From assembly GCF_900129135.1 (NCBI RefSeq), contig NZ_FQVI01000015.1:38448-102447 (forward strand): a stretch of DNA of 64,000 nucleotides, given 5' to 3'. Shown in pieces: positions 43,673-52,631 of the stretch. Both the position numbers and the translations under genes were made by a program. The notes under the pieces were generated by a model that searched no databases, was not told the DNA's origin, and saw only the letters and a list, made by a program, of their open reading frames with translations. The number at the start of each line of letters is the position of its first letter. The first letter of the stretch is position 1. The stretch comes from Lactonifactor longoviformis DSM 17459. GTDB taxonomy: Bacteria; Bacillota; Clostridia; Lachnospirales; Lachnospiraceae.

Positions 43673-46548
43673 AAAACTTTCTGAAAAAAATATCTGTCCA
43701 CAGAACCACCGTCCTGATGATTGTCTTTGCCGGTATGTTTTGTATCCTGATTCAGCGGCTGTTTCAGCTGCAGATTCTCAGCGGGCAGGAATATGCAGAA
43801 AACTTTAACCTGAGAACTACCAAAGAGCTGACTTTGAATGCCACCCGCGGCAATATCTATGATCGAAACGGCAATGTCCTGGCATCAAATAAGCTTTCCT
43901 ATTCCATAACCCTGGAAGACAACGGAACGTATGACAGCACCCGGGAGAAAAATCTCACCCTGAACAGCGTGGCTTATGAAGTCCTTCAGATTCTGCAGGC
44001 GAATGAGAATTCCATTGACCATGATTTCCATATTATATTAGATGAAAACGGAGAATATGCCTTTGACGTCACAGGAACCTCTCTCCAGCGGTTCCGCGCC
44101 GATGTGTACGGCCATGCCTCCATTAACGATTTGAAAAAAGCAGAGGAAGAGGCTACCCCCAATGAGATTATGGCTTATCTCTCGGGCAATGAGCGGTTTG
44201 CCCTGACAGATGCGAAGAAGCCGTATACTTCCGATGAGCTGACAAAGTTCTCGCTGCCTGAAAGCTTTACACCGCAGGAGACACTGGACATAGTGACCAT
44301 ACGCTACGCGCTTTCTACCAACAGTTTCCGGAGATATGTTCCTGTTACCATTGCCAGCAACGTGAATGAAAATACGGTAGCCATAATTATGGAGAACAAA
44401 GACAGGCTGCAGGGGATTGACATAGCCCAGGACACAATCCGTGCGTATGAAGACAGTATTTACTTTGCACCTATCATAGGCTATACCGGCAAAGCTTCAA
44501 CCGAAGAGCTGGACGAGCTGAAGAAGGAGAGCGATAATTATAATAGTACTTCAATTATCGGAAAAACCGGGATTGAGCAGTATATGGAGACTTACCTTCA
44601 GGGCACCAACGGCTCCAGAAAGGTTTATGTGGATAATCTGGGAAAGGTTCTGAAGACAGACGATGACTCTGTGGTAGACCCGCAGTCCGGCAAGGATGTG
44701 TATCTCACCATTGACAAAGAACTGCAGATTGCCGCTTATAAAGTGCTGGAACAGCATATCGCAGGAATTGTCTCCTCCATGATTCAGAATATAAAGGATT
44801 TTGACCGCACCAATGTAGATGACACGGCAACCATCCCTATTCCTATCTACGATGTCTACTTTGCACTGATCAATAACAGCGTAATAGACATCGGGCATTT
44901 CACAGAGGAGGGGGCTTCCGAGACCGAACAGGAACTCTACGCCCGTTTCGAGGAAAAGCAGGCATCTGTCTTTGAATCCATCCGTCAGGAACTGACCGGG
45001 GAAGCACCGGCAGCCTACAAAGATCTGGATAAAGAGATGCAGGAATATATCAGCTACATTGTCAATGAGCTGCTGATGACAAAAACAGGGATCTTGTCTG
45101 AGGATGCCATAGACAAGACCGACGCCACCTACATTGCCTGGACCACCGATGAGTCCATCAGTCTTCAGGAATATCTTACGTATGCGGCAAGTCAGAACTG
45201 GATTGACATTTCCAAAATTTCTACCGAAGGCGCCTACCTGGATTCCAGCGAAGTGTATCAGGCGCTGGCTGCATATCTGGAGGAAGCTTTGGCAAAGGAT
45301 ACCGCCTTCAGCAAACTGCTGTATAAATACATGCTTCAGTCAGATACTATCTCCGGCAGACAGGTCTGCACGATACTGTATGATCAGGGAGTGCTTTCCA
45401 CCGATGACGGCGATTACGAGGCGCTGATCTCCGGAAGGCTTACAGCGTATGACTTTATGAAAAGCAAAATCAATAATCTGGAGATTAAACCGTCGCAGCT
45501 GGCTCTGGATCCCTGTTCCGGTTCTCTTGTGGCAACGGACCCCAACACCGGTGAGATACTCGCCTGTGTTACTTACCCAGGCTATGACAATAACCGGCTG
45601 GCCAACCAGATGGATACTGCGTACTACAATGCGCTGGCCGCGGACCTTTCGCAGCCGTTCTACAACAAAGCCACCCAGCAGCGCACAGCGCCTGGTTCTA
45701 CCTTTAAGATTGTAACAGCGGTAGCGGGACTGGAAGAGGGGATTATCACCGATGACTTCGGTGTGGACTGTACCGGAATATTTAACAAAGCAGGCTACAG
45801 CATCCGATGCTGGAACCACGGTGGCCACGGCTGGCTGGGACTGCAGTCGGCGATTAAAGAGTCCTGTAACGTATTCTTTGATGAAGTGGGATATCGTCTG
45901 GGGCTGGACAGTGAAGAAAACTTCTCGGAAAGCCTTGGCCTTGAAAAACTGGAACAGTACGCTTCACTGTTTGACCTGGATAAGAATTCCGGGATCGAGA
46001 TTTCTGAGGCATCCCCTCAGATTTCCGATAAAAATGCGGTGCCCTCCTATATCGGTCAGGGTACTCATAACTATACAACCTCTCAGCTGGCCCGCTATGT
46101 AACGACAATAGCCAACAGCGGCACCAGCTATAATATATCTTTGCTGGATAAAGTAACCGATTCCGACGGGAATGTAATCGAAGACTTTACACCGGAAGTA
46201 CAGAGCACCATCGACCTGAAAGACAGCGAGTGGAATACCATTCATGCCGGCATGCGTCAGGTGGTACAGAATAATGAAGCCTTTAACGGCATGAACTACA
46301 GTGTTGCCGGAAAAACAGGTACAGCTCAGCAGAGCAAGTCAAGACCCAGCCATGGTCTTTTCATTGGATATGCACCAGTAGAGGAACCTCAGCTTGCCCT
46401 TGCGGTCCGTATTGCCAACGGTTATTCTTCGGCAAATGCGGCATCTGTGGCAAGAGAAGTTATAAGCTACAAATTTGACTTGCAGGATGAAGCTTCACTA
46501 CTGACAGGTACTGCATCAAGCTATGTGGGTACATCTCAGACCGATTAA
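43657..46548 (+). CDS. mrdA: Penicillin-binding protein 2 (transpeptidase) with large insertion
   Basis: A 963-residue class B PBP: short cytoplasmic tail, one membrane anchor (residues 17-37), dimerisation domain with ATRGNIYDRNG, then the transpeptidase with S681-TFK684, S736-C-N738 and K886-T-G. It cross-links peptidoglycan during elongation. Relative to ordinary PBP2, about 250 residues are inserted between LTIDKELQ (351-) and the core strand that resumes at SLVATDPNTGEILA (about 623). The insert is acidic and helical (KQASVFESIRQELTGEAP; EVYQALAAYLEEALAK). The start is TTG 43657, overlapping mreD. Confidence 0.93.
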   Translation: MVKKIKNFLKKISVHRTTVLMIVFAGMFCILIQRLFQLQILSGQEYAENFNLRTTKELTLNATRGNIYDRNGNVLASNKLSYSITLEDNGTYDSTREKNLTLNSVAYEVLQILQANENSIDHDFHIILDENGEYAFDVTGTSLQRFRADVYGHASINDLKKAEEEATPNEIMAYLSGNERFALTDAKKPYTSDELTKFSLPESFTPQETLDIVTIRYALSTNSFRRYVPVTIASNVNENTVAIIMENKDRLQGIDIAQDTIRAYEDSIYFAPIIGYTGKASTEELDELKKESDNYNSTSIIGKTGIEQYMETYLQGTNGSRKVYVDNLGKVLKTDDDSVVDPQSGKDVYLTIDKELQIAAYKVLEQHIAGIVSSMIQNIKDFDRTNVDDTATIPIPIYDVYFALINNSVIDIGHFTEEGASETEQELYARFEEKQASVFESIRQELTGEAPAAYKDLDKEMQEYISYIVNELLMTKTGILSEDAIDKTDATYIAWTTDESISLQEYLTYAASQNWIDISKISTEGAYLDSSEVYQALAAYLEEALAKDTAFSKLLYKYMLQSDTISGRQVCTILYDQGVLSTDDGDYEALISGRLTAYDFMKSKINNLEIKPSQLALDPCSGSLVATDPNTGEILACVTYPGYDNNRLANQMDTAYYNALAADLSQPFYNKATQQRTAPGSTFKIVTAVAGLEEGIITDDFGVDCTGIFNKAGYSIRCWNHGGHGWLGLQSAIKESCNVFFDEVGYRLGLDSEENFSESLGLEKLEQYASLFDLDKNSGIEISEASPQISDKNAVPSYIGQGTHNYTTSQLARYVTTIANSGTSYNISLLDKVTDSDGNVIEDFTPEVQSTIDLKDSEWNTIHAGMRQVVQNNEAFNGMNYSVAGKTGTAQQSKSRPSHGLFIGYAPVEEPQLALAVRIANGYSSANAASVAREVISYKFDLQDEASLLTGTASSYVGTSQTD

Positions 46549-46625
46549 AATACGTTGGGAATTAAATTATTTTAAATGTACCATAAGATGACAGAAAAAG
46601 GGATAGTATAGTAGGAGGATGGTAT

Positions 46626-47414
46626 ATGAGTGAAATAATTGTCGTCACATCAGGCAAAGGAGGGGTCGGGAAAACCACTGTTGTTGCCAATATTGGCACC
46701 GGCCTTGCACAGTTGGATAAAAAGGTAGTTGTCGTGGATACAGACATCGGCCTGCGTAATCTGGATGTGGTTCTGGGACTGGAAAACCGTATTGTTTATA
46801 ATCTTATCGATGTGATAGAGGGAAACTGCAGATTGAAGCAGGCTCTCATTAAAGATAAGCAGTACGGCAGCCTTTATCTGCTGCCTTCCGCCCAGACAAG
46901 AGATAAGACGGCAGTGACACCGGAACAGATGATAAAGCTGACCCAGGAGCTTTCCAAGGAATTTGATTATATCATACTGGACTGCCCCGCCGGCATCGAA
47001 CAAGGCTTTAAGAATGCCATAGCGGGCGCTGACCGCGCCATTGTTGTGACAACGCCGGAGGTTTCTGCCATTCGGGACGCGGACAGAATTATAGGGCTTT
47101 TGGAGGCGAATGAGATGGAAGATATCCAGCTTATTATCAACCGCCTTCGTCCGGATATGATAAAGAGAGGGGAAATGATGTCCATAGATGACGTCACGGA
47201 TATTCTGGCAGTGTCTCTTTTAGGGGCTGTGCCGGATGATGAGGAAGTGGTCATAGCCACCAATCAGGGAGAGCCGCTTTGCGGCAAGGAATCTTTGTCC
47301 GGTCAGGCGTTCTCTAATATCTGCAGGCGTATCCAGGGGGAGGAAGTGCCTCTTCTGGATTTTGAAGTGAAAAAGGGTGTATTCCGACGCCTGGGCAGTT
47401 TCTTTAAAAAGTAA
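46626..47414 (+). CDS. minD: Septum-site-determining ATPase MinD
   Basis: A 262-residue ParA/MinD ATPase. The deviant Walker A GKGGVGKTT, the DTDIGLRNLDVVLG loop and LDCPAGIEQGF are present, and the C-terminal amphipathic helix (GVFRRLGSFFKK) anchors it to the membrane. It cooperates with MinE to place the division site at mid-cell. It lies 77 bases after mrdA with AGGAGG before ATG. No MinC gene is in the window. Confidence 0.97.
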   Translation: MSEIIVVTSGKGGVGKTTVVANIGTGLAQLDKKVVVVDTDIGLRNLDVVLGLENRIVYNLIDVIEGNCRLKQALIKDKQYGSLYLLPSAQTRDKTAVTPEQMIKLTQELSKEFDYIILDCPAGIEQGFKNAIAGADRAIVVTTPEVSAIRDADRIIGLLEANEMEDIQLIINRLRPDMIKRGEMMSIDDVTDILAVSLLGAVPDDEEVVIATNQGEPLCGKESLSGQAFSNICRRIQGEEVPLLDFEVKKGVFRRLGSFFKK

Positions 47415-47432
47415 ATAAAGGAGGACATTTCA

Positions 47433-47693
47433 TTGTTTCTATTATCAAGAAATAAGCGTTCCAGCGCCGTTGCTAAAGACAGGCTGAAGCTTTTACTGGT
47501 TTCAGAAAGAATTGACTGTACTCCACAAATGATGATAATGATAAAAAACGATATGATTCAGGCCGTCAGTAAATATTTCAATATAGATGATGAGAGAGTA
47601 GAGATTAAGTTTACCAGGAATCCCTCTGCCCTGTCGGCCCGGATTCCACTTTCTGCTCAGCAGAACGGGATGCGAAACAGGAAATTGATATAA
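47433..47693 (+). CDS. minE: Cell-division topological factor MinE
   Basis: An 86-residue MinE, starting at TTG 47433 behind AAAGGAGG. It has the membrane-contacting N-terminus, the MinD-binding segment (RLKLLLVSERIDCTPQMMIMIKNDMIQAVSKYF) and the C-terminal topological domain. It follows minD by 18 bases. The presence of MinE rather than only DivIVA suggests oscillation-based placement. Confidence 0.95.
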   Translation: MFLLSRNKRSSAVAKDRLKLLLVSERIDCTPQMMIMIKNDMIQAVSKYFNIDDERVEIKFTRNPSALSARIPLSAQQNGMRNRKLI

Positions 47694-47710
47694 AATACTA
47701 AGGTGACTAC

Positions 47711-48841
47711 ATGTTAAAACAATACAAATTAAAAGATTACAACTTCAGATTAGTTCTATGGCTGATTGCCATCAGCGGAGTGGGTATTCTCCTTGTGGGA
47801 AGTGCCCAGCATTCACTGCAGAGCCGCCAGGTAATGGGAGTGGCAATGGGGCTTGCCGTGATGCTGATTCTTTCCCTGATGGATTTTAGCTGGATCCTGA
47901 ATTTTTACTGGATCATTTATTTCGGGAATATTATTATGCTTCTGGCCGTACGGCTTTTCGGCAGTTCCGCCGGAGGAGCAACCCGCTGGATTGACCTTGG
48001 ATTCATCCGCTTTCAGCCCACGGAGCTCTCGAAGATTCTTTTAATTATGTTCTTTGCAAAATACTTTATGGAACACGAGGATGACTTGAATACGTTTCGG
48101 ACGCTGGTGCAGTCATTAATACTTCTCGCTGTGCCCCTTGTCCTTATTCTTATTCAGCCTGACTTGAAAAATACAATTACGGTTGTTATACTTTTTTGTA
48201 TTCTATTGTATATTGGAGGGCTAAGCTATAAGATAATCGGCGGTGCTCTGCTCATCACCATACCTCTGGCTGTTATTTTTCTGACCATTGTTGTACAGCC
48301 GGACCAAAAACTGCTCAAGGATTATCAAAGAGATCGTATTATGTCGTGGCTGTATCCTGAAAATGAAGAGTACGCAGATGATATTGCGCAGCAGGAAAAC
48401 TCTAAGATTGCCATTGGATCCGGTCAGCTGACCGGGAAGGGCCTGGACAACAACGAGGTCTCCTCTGCCAACAAAGGAAATTTCGTTTCCCAGATACAGA
48501 CAGACTTTATCTTTGCCGTAGCAGGGGAAGAACTGGGCTTTATCGGCTGCTGCTGCATTGTAGGACTGCTGCTGCTTATTATCTTTGAATGTGTATTCGT
48601 GGGACGAAGGGCCAAGGACCTGTCGGGTAAGCTGATTTGCTGCGGGGTGGGCTCCGTTATCGGCCTGCAGAGCTTTATCAATATCTGTGTGGCTACCGGC
48701 CTGATGCCCAACACCGGGACCCCTTTGCCGTTTGTAAGCTATGGACTGACTTCCATTGTCAGTCTGTATATTGGTATGGGCTTGGTTTTAAACGTAGGAC
48801 TGCAAAAAAGTAAAACATATATAGGAGGTCAAATATCATGA
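47711..48841 (+). CDS. rodA: SEDS peptidoglycan glycosyltransferase RodA
   Basis: A polytopic SEDS protein of 376 residues with about ten membrane helices. The conserved loops GGATRWIDLGFIRFQPTELSK, QPDLKNTI and the C-terminal GTPLPFVSYGLTS are typical. It polymerises glycan strands with PBP2 during elongation, and both genes are in this cluster. The stop overlaps the mgsA start (ATGA). Confidence 0.95.
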   Translation: MLKQYKLKDYNFRLVLWLIAISGVGILLVGSAQHSLQSRQVMGVAMGLAVMLILSLMDFSWILNFYWIIYFGNIIMLLAVRLFGSSAGGATRWIDLGFIRFQPTELSKILLIMFFAKYFMEHEDDLNTFRTLVQSLILLAVPLVLILIQPDLKNTITVVILFCILLYIGGLSYKIIGGALLITIPLAVIFLTIVVQPDQKLLKDYQRDRIMSWLYPENEEYADDIAQQENSKIAIGSGQLTGKGLDNNEVSSANKGNFVSQIQTDFIFAVAGEELGFIGCCCIVGLLLLIIFECVFVGRRAKDLSGKLICCGVGSVIGLQSFINICVATGLMPNTGTPLPFVSYGLTSIVSLYIGMGLVLNVGLQKSKTYIGGQIS

Positions 48842-49233
48842 ATATAGGACTTATCGCGCATGATTCAAAGAAAAAACTGATGCAGAATTTCTGCATAGCT
48901 TACAGGGGCATTTTGAGCAGGCATACGCTGTATGCCACAGGCACTACCGGCCGTCTGATCGAAGAGGCATCCAATCTGCCGGTTCACAAATTTATCGCCG
49001 GACACCTGGGGGGAGAACAGCAGCTTGGCACGCTGATTGAGCAAAATCAGATGGATCTCATTATTTTCCTGAGAGACCCCGTGGCTCCGAAACGGCATGA
49101 CCCGGATGTCAACCGTATTTTCCACCTTTGTGACACCCACAACATACCACTGGCCACCAATCTGGCTTCAGCGGAATTACTGATTAAGTCTTTGGACAGA
49201 GGAGAGTTAGACTGGCGTGAAATGTACAGATAA
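48838..49233 (+). CDS. mgsA: Methylglyoxal synthase
   Basis: A 131-residue enzyme converting dihydroxyacetone phosphate to methylglyoxal and phosphate. The motifs HDSKKKLM, YATGTTGRLIEEA, SGPxGG-like AGHLGGEQQLG and IIFLRDPVAPKRHDPD are all present. The start overlaps rodA by 4 bases, and its end overlaps the next start by 17 bases. Placing a glycolytic overflow enzyme in a cell-wall cluster is odd; co-translation with rodA is clear from the overlap. Confidence 0.96.
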   Translation: MNIGLIAHDSKKKLMQNFCIAYRGILSRHTLYATGTTGRLIEEASNLPVHKFIAGHLGGEQQLGTLIEQNQMDLIIFLRDPVAPKRHDPDVNRIFHLCDTHNIPLATNLASAELLIKSLDRGELDWREMYR

Positions 49234-50260
49234 AAACAGAAAAAGATCCCGCAGGGAGCTGCGAAGGCGCAAAGTGCGCCGGACTATATTTTTAAGTCTT
49301 TTCCTGGTGATCGTGGTATTGGCCGGTGCGTTAAGTATCATGATGTTTCAAAAGGACAGAGCGCTGGATGAGGTACTCCCCTACAGCCTGCAGACAGAAG
49401 TATTCGGAAAATCCGGAGATGACACTGCACAGGTGGCTGAGGGAATGGCCTATAACCTATGTGTGGCATCGGGAGATATATCTTTGGAGGGAATCACGCC
49501 TCAAAACAGCGAGCGATCCGCTTTGCTGGATGTGGATGGAAAACAAGTGATGTTTTCCCAGTCCATGTTTGAGAAAACATATCCTGCCAGCATTACGAAG
49601 CTGATGACTGCCATACTGGCGCTGGAGCACGGCAATATGAATGATGTTGTTACCATTGAAGAGGAAGACGTCACACTGGAAGAAGGGGCACAGCTCTGCG
49701 GCTTTAGAGCAGGAGATAAGGTTTCTATGGATGAGCTGCTTCACGGGCTCCTTGTGTATTCCGGTAATGACGCGGCCATGGCCATTGCCCGTCAGGTAGG
49801 GGGCAGTGTGGACGCGTTTGTACAGATGATGAACGAGGAGGCTCTGCGTCTCGGGGCCACCGGAACGCATTTTGTAAACCCTCACGGACTCCACGATCCG
49901 GACCACTATACGACTGCGTATGATATTTACCTAATGCTCAATGAAGCGATTACCTACAAAGAATTCACCGCCATATCCCAGATGAGTTCCTATACCCTTA
50001 CGTACCAAAAGGCCAACGGAGAGGAAGGGCGGATTACCCTAGAGGCCACCGATAAATATCTTACCGGAGAGATTTCAACTCCTAAGGATGTGACGATCCT
50101 GGGCGGCAAAACAGGAACCACCAGTCAGGCAGGTGCGTGTCTGGCCATTGTATCCCAGAATGCCTATGGAAAGCCATACATTTCCATCGTGCTGAATGCC
50201 AAAACGAAAACTATTTTATATGATCAGATGACTTCTCTGCTCCAGAAAATAAATTCGTAA
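49217..50260 (+). CDS. D-alanyl-D-alanine carboxypeptidase (PBP5-like)
   Basis: A 347-residue serine carboxypeptidase: a basic N-terminus (KNRKRSRRELRRRKVRR), one membrane segment (residues 22-44), and an S11 catalytic domain with S125-ITK128, S182-G-N and K298-T-G. It trims the terminal D-alanine of peptidoglycan stem peptides. It starts at GTG 49217, overlapping mgsA by 17 bases, with a GGAGAG site at 49201-49206. It lacks the C-terminal amphipathic helix of PBP5, so the anchor is at the N-terminus. It closes the elongation cluster. Confidence 0.93.
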   Translation: MKCTDKNRKRSRRELRRRKVRRTIFLSLFLVIVVLAGALSIMMFQKDRALDEVLPYSLQTEVFGKSGDDTAQVAEGMAYNLCVASGDISLEGITPQNSERSALLDVDGKQVMFSQSMFEKTYPASITKLMTAILALEHGNMNDVVTIEEEDVTLEEGAQLCGFRAGDKVSMDELLHGLLVYSGNDAAMAIARQVGGSVDAFVQMMNEEALRLGATGTHFVNPHGLHDPDHYTTAYDIYLMLNEAITYKEFTAISQMSSYTLTYQKANGEEGRITLEATDKYLTGEISTPKDVTILGGKTGTTSQAGACLAIVSQNAYGKPYISIVLNAKTKTILYDQMTSLLQKINS

Positions 50261-50286
50261 ATTTTCATAAAATTTCAGATTTGCCA

Positions 50287-50315
50287 TTGTTTTTTTTGTT
50301 TAAATACACTATAAT
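50287..50315 (+). promoter_or_regulatory. Promoter of the small P-loop gene
   Basis: TTGTTT (50287-50292) and TATAAT (50310-50315) are 17 bp apart; the leader to the ATG is about 58 bases. Confidence 0.7.
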
Positions 50316-50380
50316 TGTACCTAACAGAACTAACATTTTGGCATAAATACATATTACGTAGGTTCAAGGAGGAAATTGCG

Positions 50381-50809
50381 ATGGTTCAATTAATTGTAGG
50401 CAAAAAGGGAAAAGGAAAGACAAAAGAACTATTGGACAGGGTAAATAAAACGATCAAATCAGCCAACGGCAGCGTGGTATATCTGGACAAGAATGTAAAG
50501 CACATGTACGAGCTGAATAATAAAGTAAGGTTAATTGATGTATCTACCTTTCCACTTAAGAATCCTGATGAGTTTGTAGGTTTTATCTGCGGTATTATTT
50601 CACAGGATCACGATCTGGAGGAAATGTATCTGGACAGCTTTCTGAATATTTCAAAATTAGAACAGATGGAGGATGGTGACATCGCCGGTACAATCAGACA
50701 GATTGAAGCCATTGGCAAAGAGTTTTCTATTACGTTTACCCTGAGCGTTTCTAAAGATGCCGACGAACTGCCAGAAGATTTGAAGGATAAGATTATTGTA
50801 TCATTATAA
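50381..50809 (+). CDS. Small P-loop protein of unknown function
   Basis: A protein of 142 residues. The N-terminus VQLIVGKKGKGKTKELLD holds a Walker A (G-x4-G-K-T) directly at the start, with LYVDK-like strand VVYLDKNVK after it. The acidic C-terminal half has no obvious Walker B DExx motif. Relatives in Lachnospiraceae are often annotated as 'twitching motility protein PilT', which seems unjustified since there is no pilus gene near. It has its own promoter and terminator, so it is an independent unit. The function is unknown; nucleotide binding is likely. Confidence 0.75.
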   Translation: MVQLIVGKKGKGKTKELLDRVNKTIKSANGSVVYLDKNVKHMYELNNKVRLIDVSTFPLKNPDEFVGFICGIISQDHDLEEMYLDSFLNISKLEQMEDGDIAGTIRQIEAIGKEFSITFTLSVSKDADELPEDLKDKIIVSL

Positions 50810-50820
50810 TACACATAATA

Positions 50821-50868
50821 AAAAACAAAGGACTGCTGCAAAAACCTGCGACAGTCCTTTGTTTTTTT
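50821..50868 (+). terminator. Bidirectional terminator
   Basis: A 15-bp stem (50821-50835, AAAAACAAAGGACTG, with 50852-50866) separates the convergent P-loop and DUF378 genes. T-runs follow on each strand. Confidence 0.92.
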
Positions 50869-51079
50869 ATTCCTGGCCCATATTGCCGATTCTGCCGAAG
50901 AGGCTGATTAAGTATAATCCGCAGAGTCCTACGACAGCATAAATAATCCTTGAAATCCAGGACATATTTCCAAATAAAAATGCAACCAGGTCAAAGCGGA
51001 AGAATCCGATTAACCCCCAGTTCACTGCACCGATAATTGCAATTACAAGTATTGTATAGTCGATTCCTTTTGAACGCAT
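50867..51079 (-). CDS. DUF378 membrane protein
   Basis: A protein of 70 residues with two hydrophobic helices and the family motif IIGAVNWGLIGFFRFDLVAFLFG, as in YuzA. The function is unknown. It has an excellent site on the minus strand, AAGGAGG before ATG. It is a single gene between a terminator and the divergent hlyD-like gene. Confidence 0.9.
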   Translation of the reverse strand: MRSKGIDYTILVIAIIGAVNWGLIGFFRFDLVAFLFGNMSWISRIIYAVVGLCGLYLISLFGRIGNMGQE

Positions 51080-51161
51080 AATGACTACCTCCTTATTCTT
51101 TATCCTATATTTTTACCAGAAAAACACATTTCATACCATTTTTTTCTTTTGAAATTCCATG

Positions 51162-51217
51162 TTGTACTTAAAGTTGGAAAATGGTACAATGTTAACTGAT
51201 GTAAAAGTATTGTACCA
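51162..51217 (+). promoter_or_regulatory. Promoter with dyad before the hlyD-like gene
   Basis: TTGTAC (51162-51167) and TACAAT (51185-51190) are 17 bp apart. A perfect inverted repeat TGGTACAAT (51182-51190) with ATTGTACCA (51209-51217) starts in the -10 box and covers the transcription start, a good candidate operator or leader hairpin. TTGTAC in the -35 box resembles a further half-site. Confidence 0.65.
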
Positions 51218-51237
51218 GACAGAAGGAGACTATCAAT

Positions 51238-52620
51238 TTGTCAGTCAGAAATAAAATACTTGAAACACTGAAAAAGATTATTACAAGCGCAAAAAAGCTG
51301 CTTACGCTAAATATAGGCACTTTAATTTTCGGTGCACTTTTTATCTATATGCTGATCACGGTTCTTCTCTATGTCACCTCCACCCACGTCACCTCATACC
51401 AGGTGACAGCAGGTCCCCTGGCTAAGAATCAGACCTACACGGCACTGGCTCTTCGAACAGAGGAAGTGGTAACGGCAGACAGCCCCGGCTATGTCACCTA
51501 CTATGCCAGAGAAGGAAGTAAAGTACGTAAGGCAGGCACAATATACTCTGTTGGAGATACTAAGACACAGTCTGCGGATATGGAGCTGAATGAGGAAGAT
51601 CTGGAAAAAATCAGATCACAGCTTGCCAAATTTGCTAACAATTTCAGCTCAGATACTTTTCACGACGTATACAGCCTGAAATATGAGATTGAGGGAACTA
51701 TTCTTCAGTCCGCAGGTATAGGGGCCTCGGGGGAGGATACGGGTTCTGTGTCCGCAACCTTTGGCACACAGACCATATACAATGCCCCTTATGACGGGGT
51801 AGTCCTGTACTCCACGGACGGGTACGAGAGCTTAACTCCTGAGGACGTGTCAGGGGACAGCTTCAGCCAGATGTCCTACCAGCAGAATCATCTGCTCTCA
51901 GATTCCCAGGTAAAGGCAGGGGAACCGGTGTACAAGCTGGTCACAGATGAAAACTGGACCCTTATGATTCCGCTGACCGACAAACAGGCCGCAGAGCTGG
52001 CAGACAGGACGGCCATTAAGGTCAAGTTTCTGAAGGACGGGGCCACTCAGGTGGGAAGCTTTTCCATAGTGGAAAAAAAAGACGGAAAATACGGACAAAT
52101 CGATCTGAGCAACGGCATGGTGCGCTATGCCTCGGATCGCTTTCTAGAGATAGAGCTGGTAACCAACACAAAGACCGGGTTAAAAATACCCATGTCCTCT
52201 GTAGTCAGCAAGGAATTCTACCTCATTCCGGAGGAATTTAAAACCCAGGGGGACAACCAGCAGGAAGCGGGCTTCCTGGTCCGCAGAGAAGGAAAAGGCG
52301 GAAAGACTACCACAGAGTTTATCAGTACCACCCTCTATGAGCTAAAAGACGGCAGCTACTATGTAGAAACGTCTGATTTCAAAAAGGGGGATGTCATCGT
52401 AAAGCAGGATTCCAGCCAGAATTATGTCATTGGCGAGACTGCAGAACTGGAAGGTGTATACAGTATGAATAAAGGATACGCCGTCTTCCGCAAAATCTCT
52501 GTTCTGGATCAGAACGATGAGTACTGTATTGTAGATAAAGATACTTCCTATGGAATTGCCCAGTTTGATCATATTGTACTGAACGGCAATTCTGTGAAAG
52601 AAGAAGATATATTATATTAG
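51238..52620 (+). CDS. HlyD-like membrane-anchored protein
   Basis: A protein of 460 residues starting at TTG 51238 behind AAGGAG. One membrane segment (residues 27-48, LNIGTLIFGALFIYMLITVLLYV) is followed by an exterior domain with biotinyl-lipoyl-like hairpins (SPGYVTYYAREGSKVRKAGTIYSVG...NAPYDGVVLYSTDG) and a long helical hairpin, resembling efflux adaptors of the HlyD/RND type. No ABC or RND pump gene is adjacent. It directly precedes yggS and sepF, so it may act in the envelope near the division site. The adaptor label is by similarity only. Confidence 0.78.
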   Translation: MSVRNKILETLKKIITSAKKLLTLNIGTLIFGALFIYMLITVLLYVTSTHVTSYQVTAGPLAKNQTYTALALRTEEVVTADSPGYVTYYAREGSKVRKAGTIYSVGDTKTQSADMELNEEDLEKIRSQLAKFANNFSSDTFHDVYSLKYEIEGTILQSAGIGASGEDTGSVSATFGTQTIYNAPYDGVVLYSTDGYESLTPEDVSGDSFSQMSYQQNHLLSDSQVKAGEPVYKLVTDENWTLMIPLTDKQAAELADRTAIKVKFLKDGATQVGSFSIVEKKDGKYGQIDLSNGMVRYASDRFLEIELVTNTKTGLKIPMSSVVSKEFYLIPEEFKTQGDNQQEAGFLVRREGKGGKTTTEFISTTLYELKDGSYYVETSDFKKGDVIVKQDSSQNYVIGETAELEGVYSMNKGYAVFRKISVLDQNDEYCIVDKDTSYGIAQFDHIVLNGNSVKEEDILY

Positions 52621-52631
52621 GAGATGATACC

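Noticed and set aside
50381..50809. Twitching motility protein PilT
   Set aside because: It is far too short, has only a Walker A motif, and no pilus genes are near.
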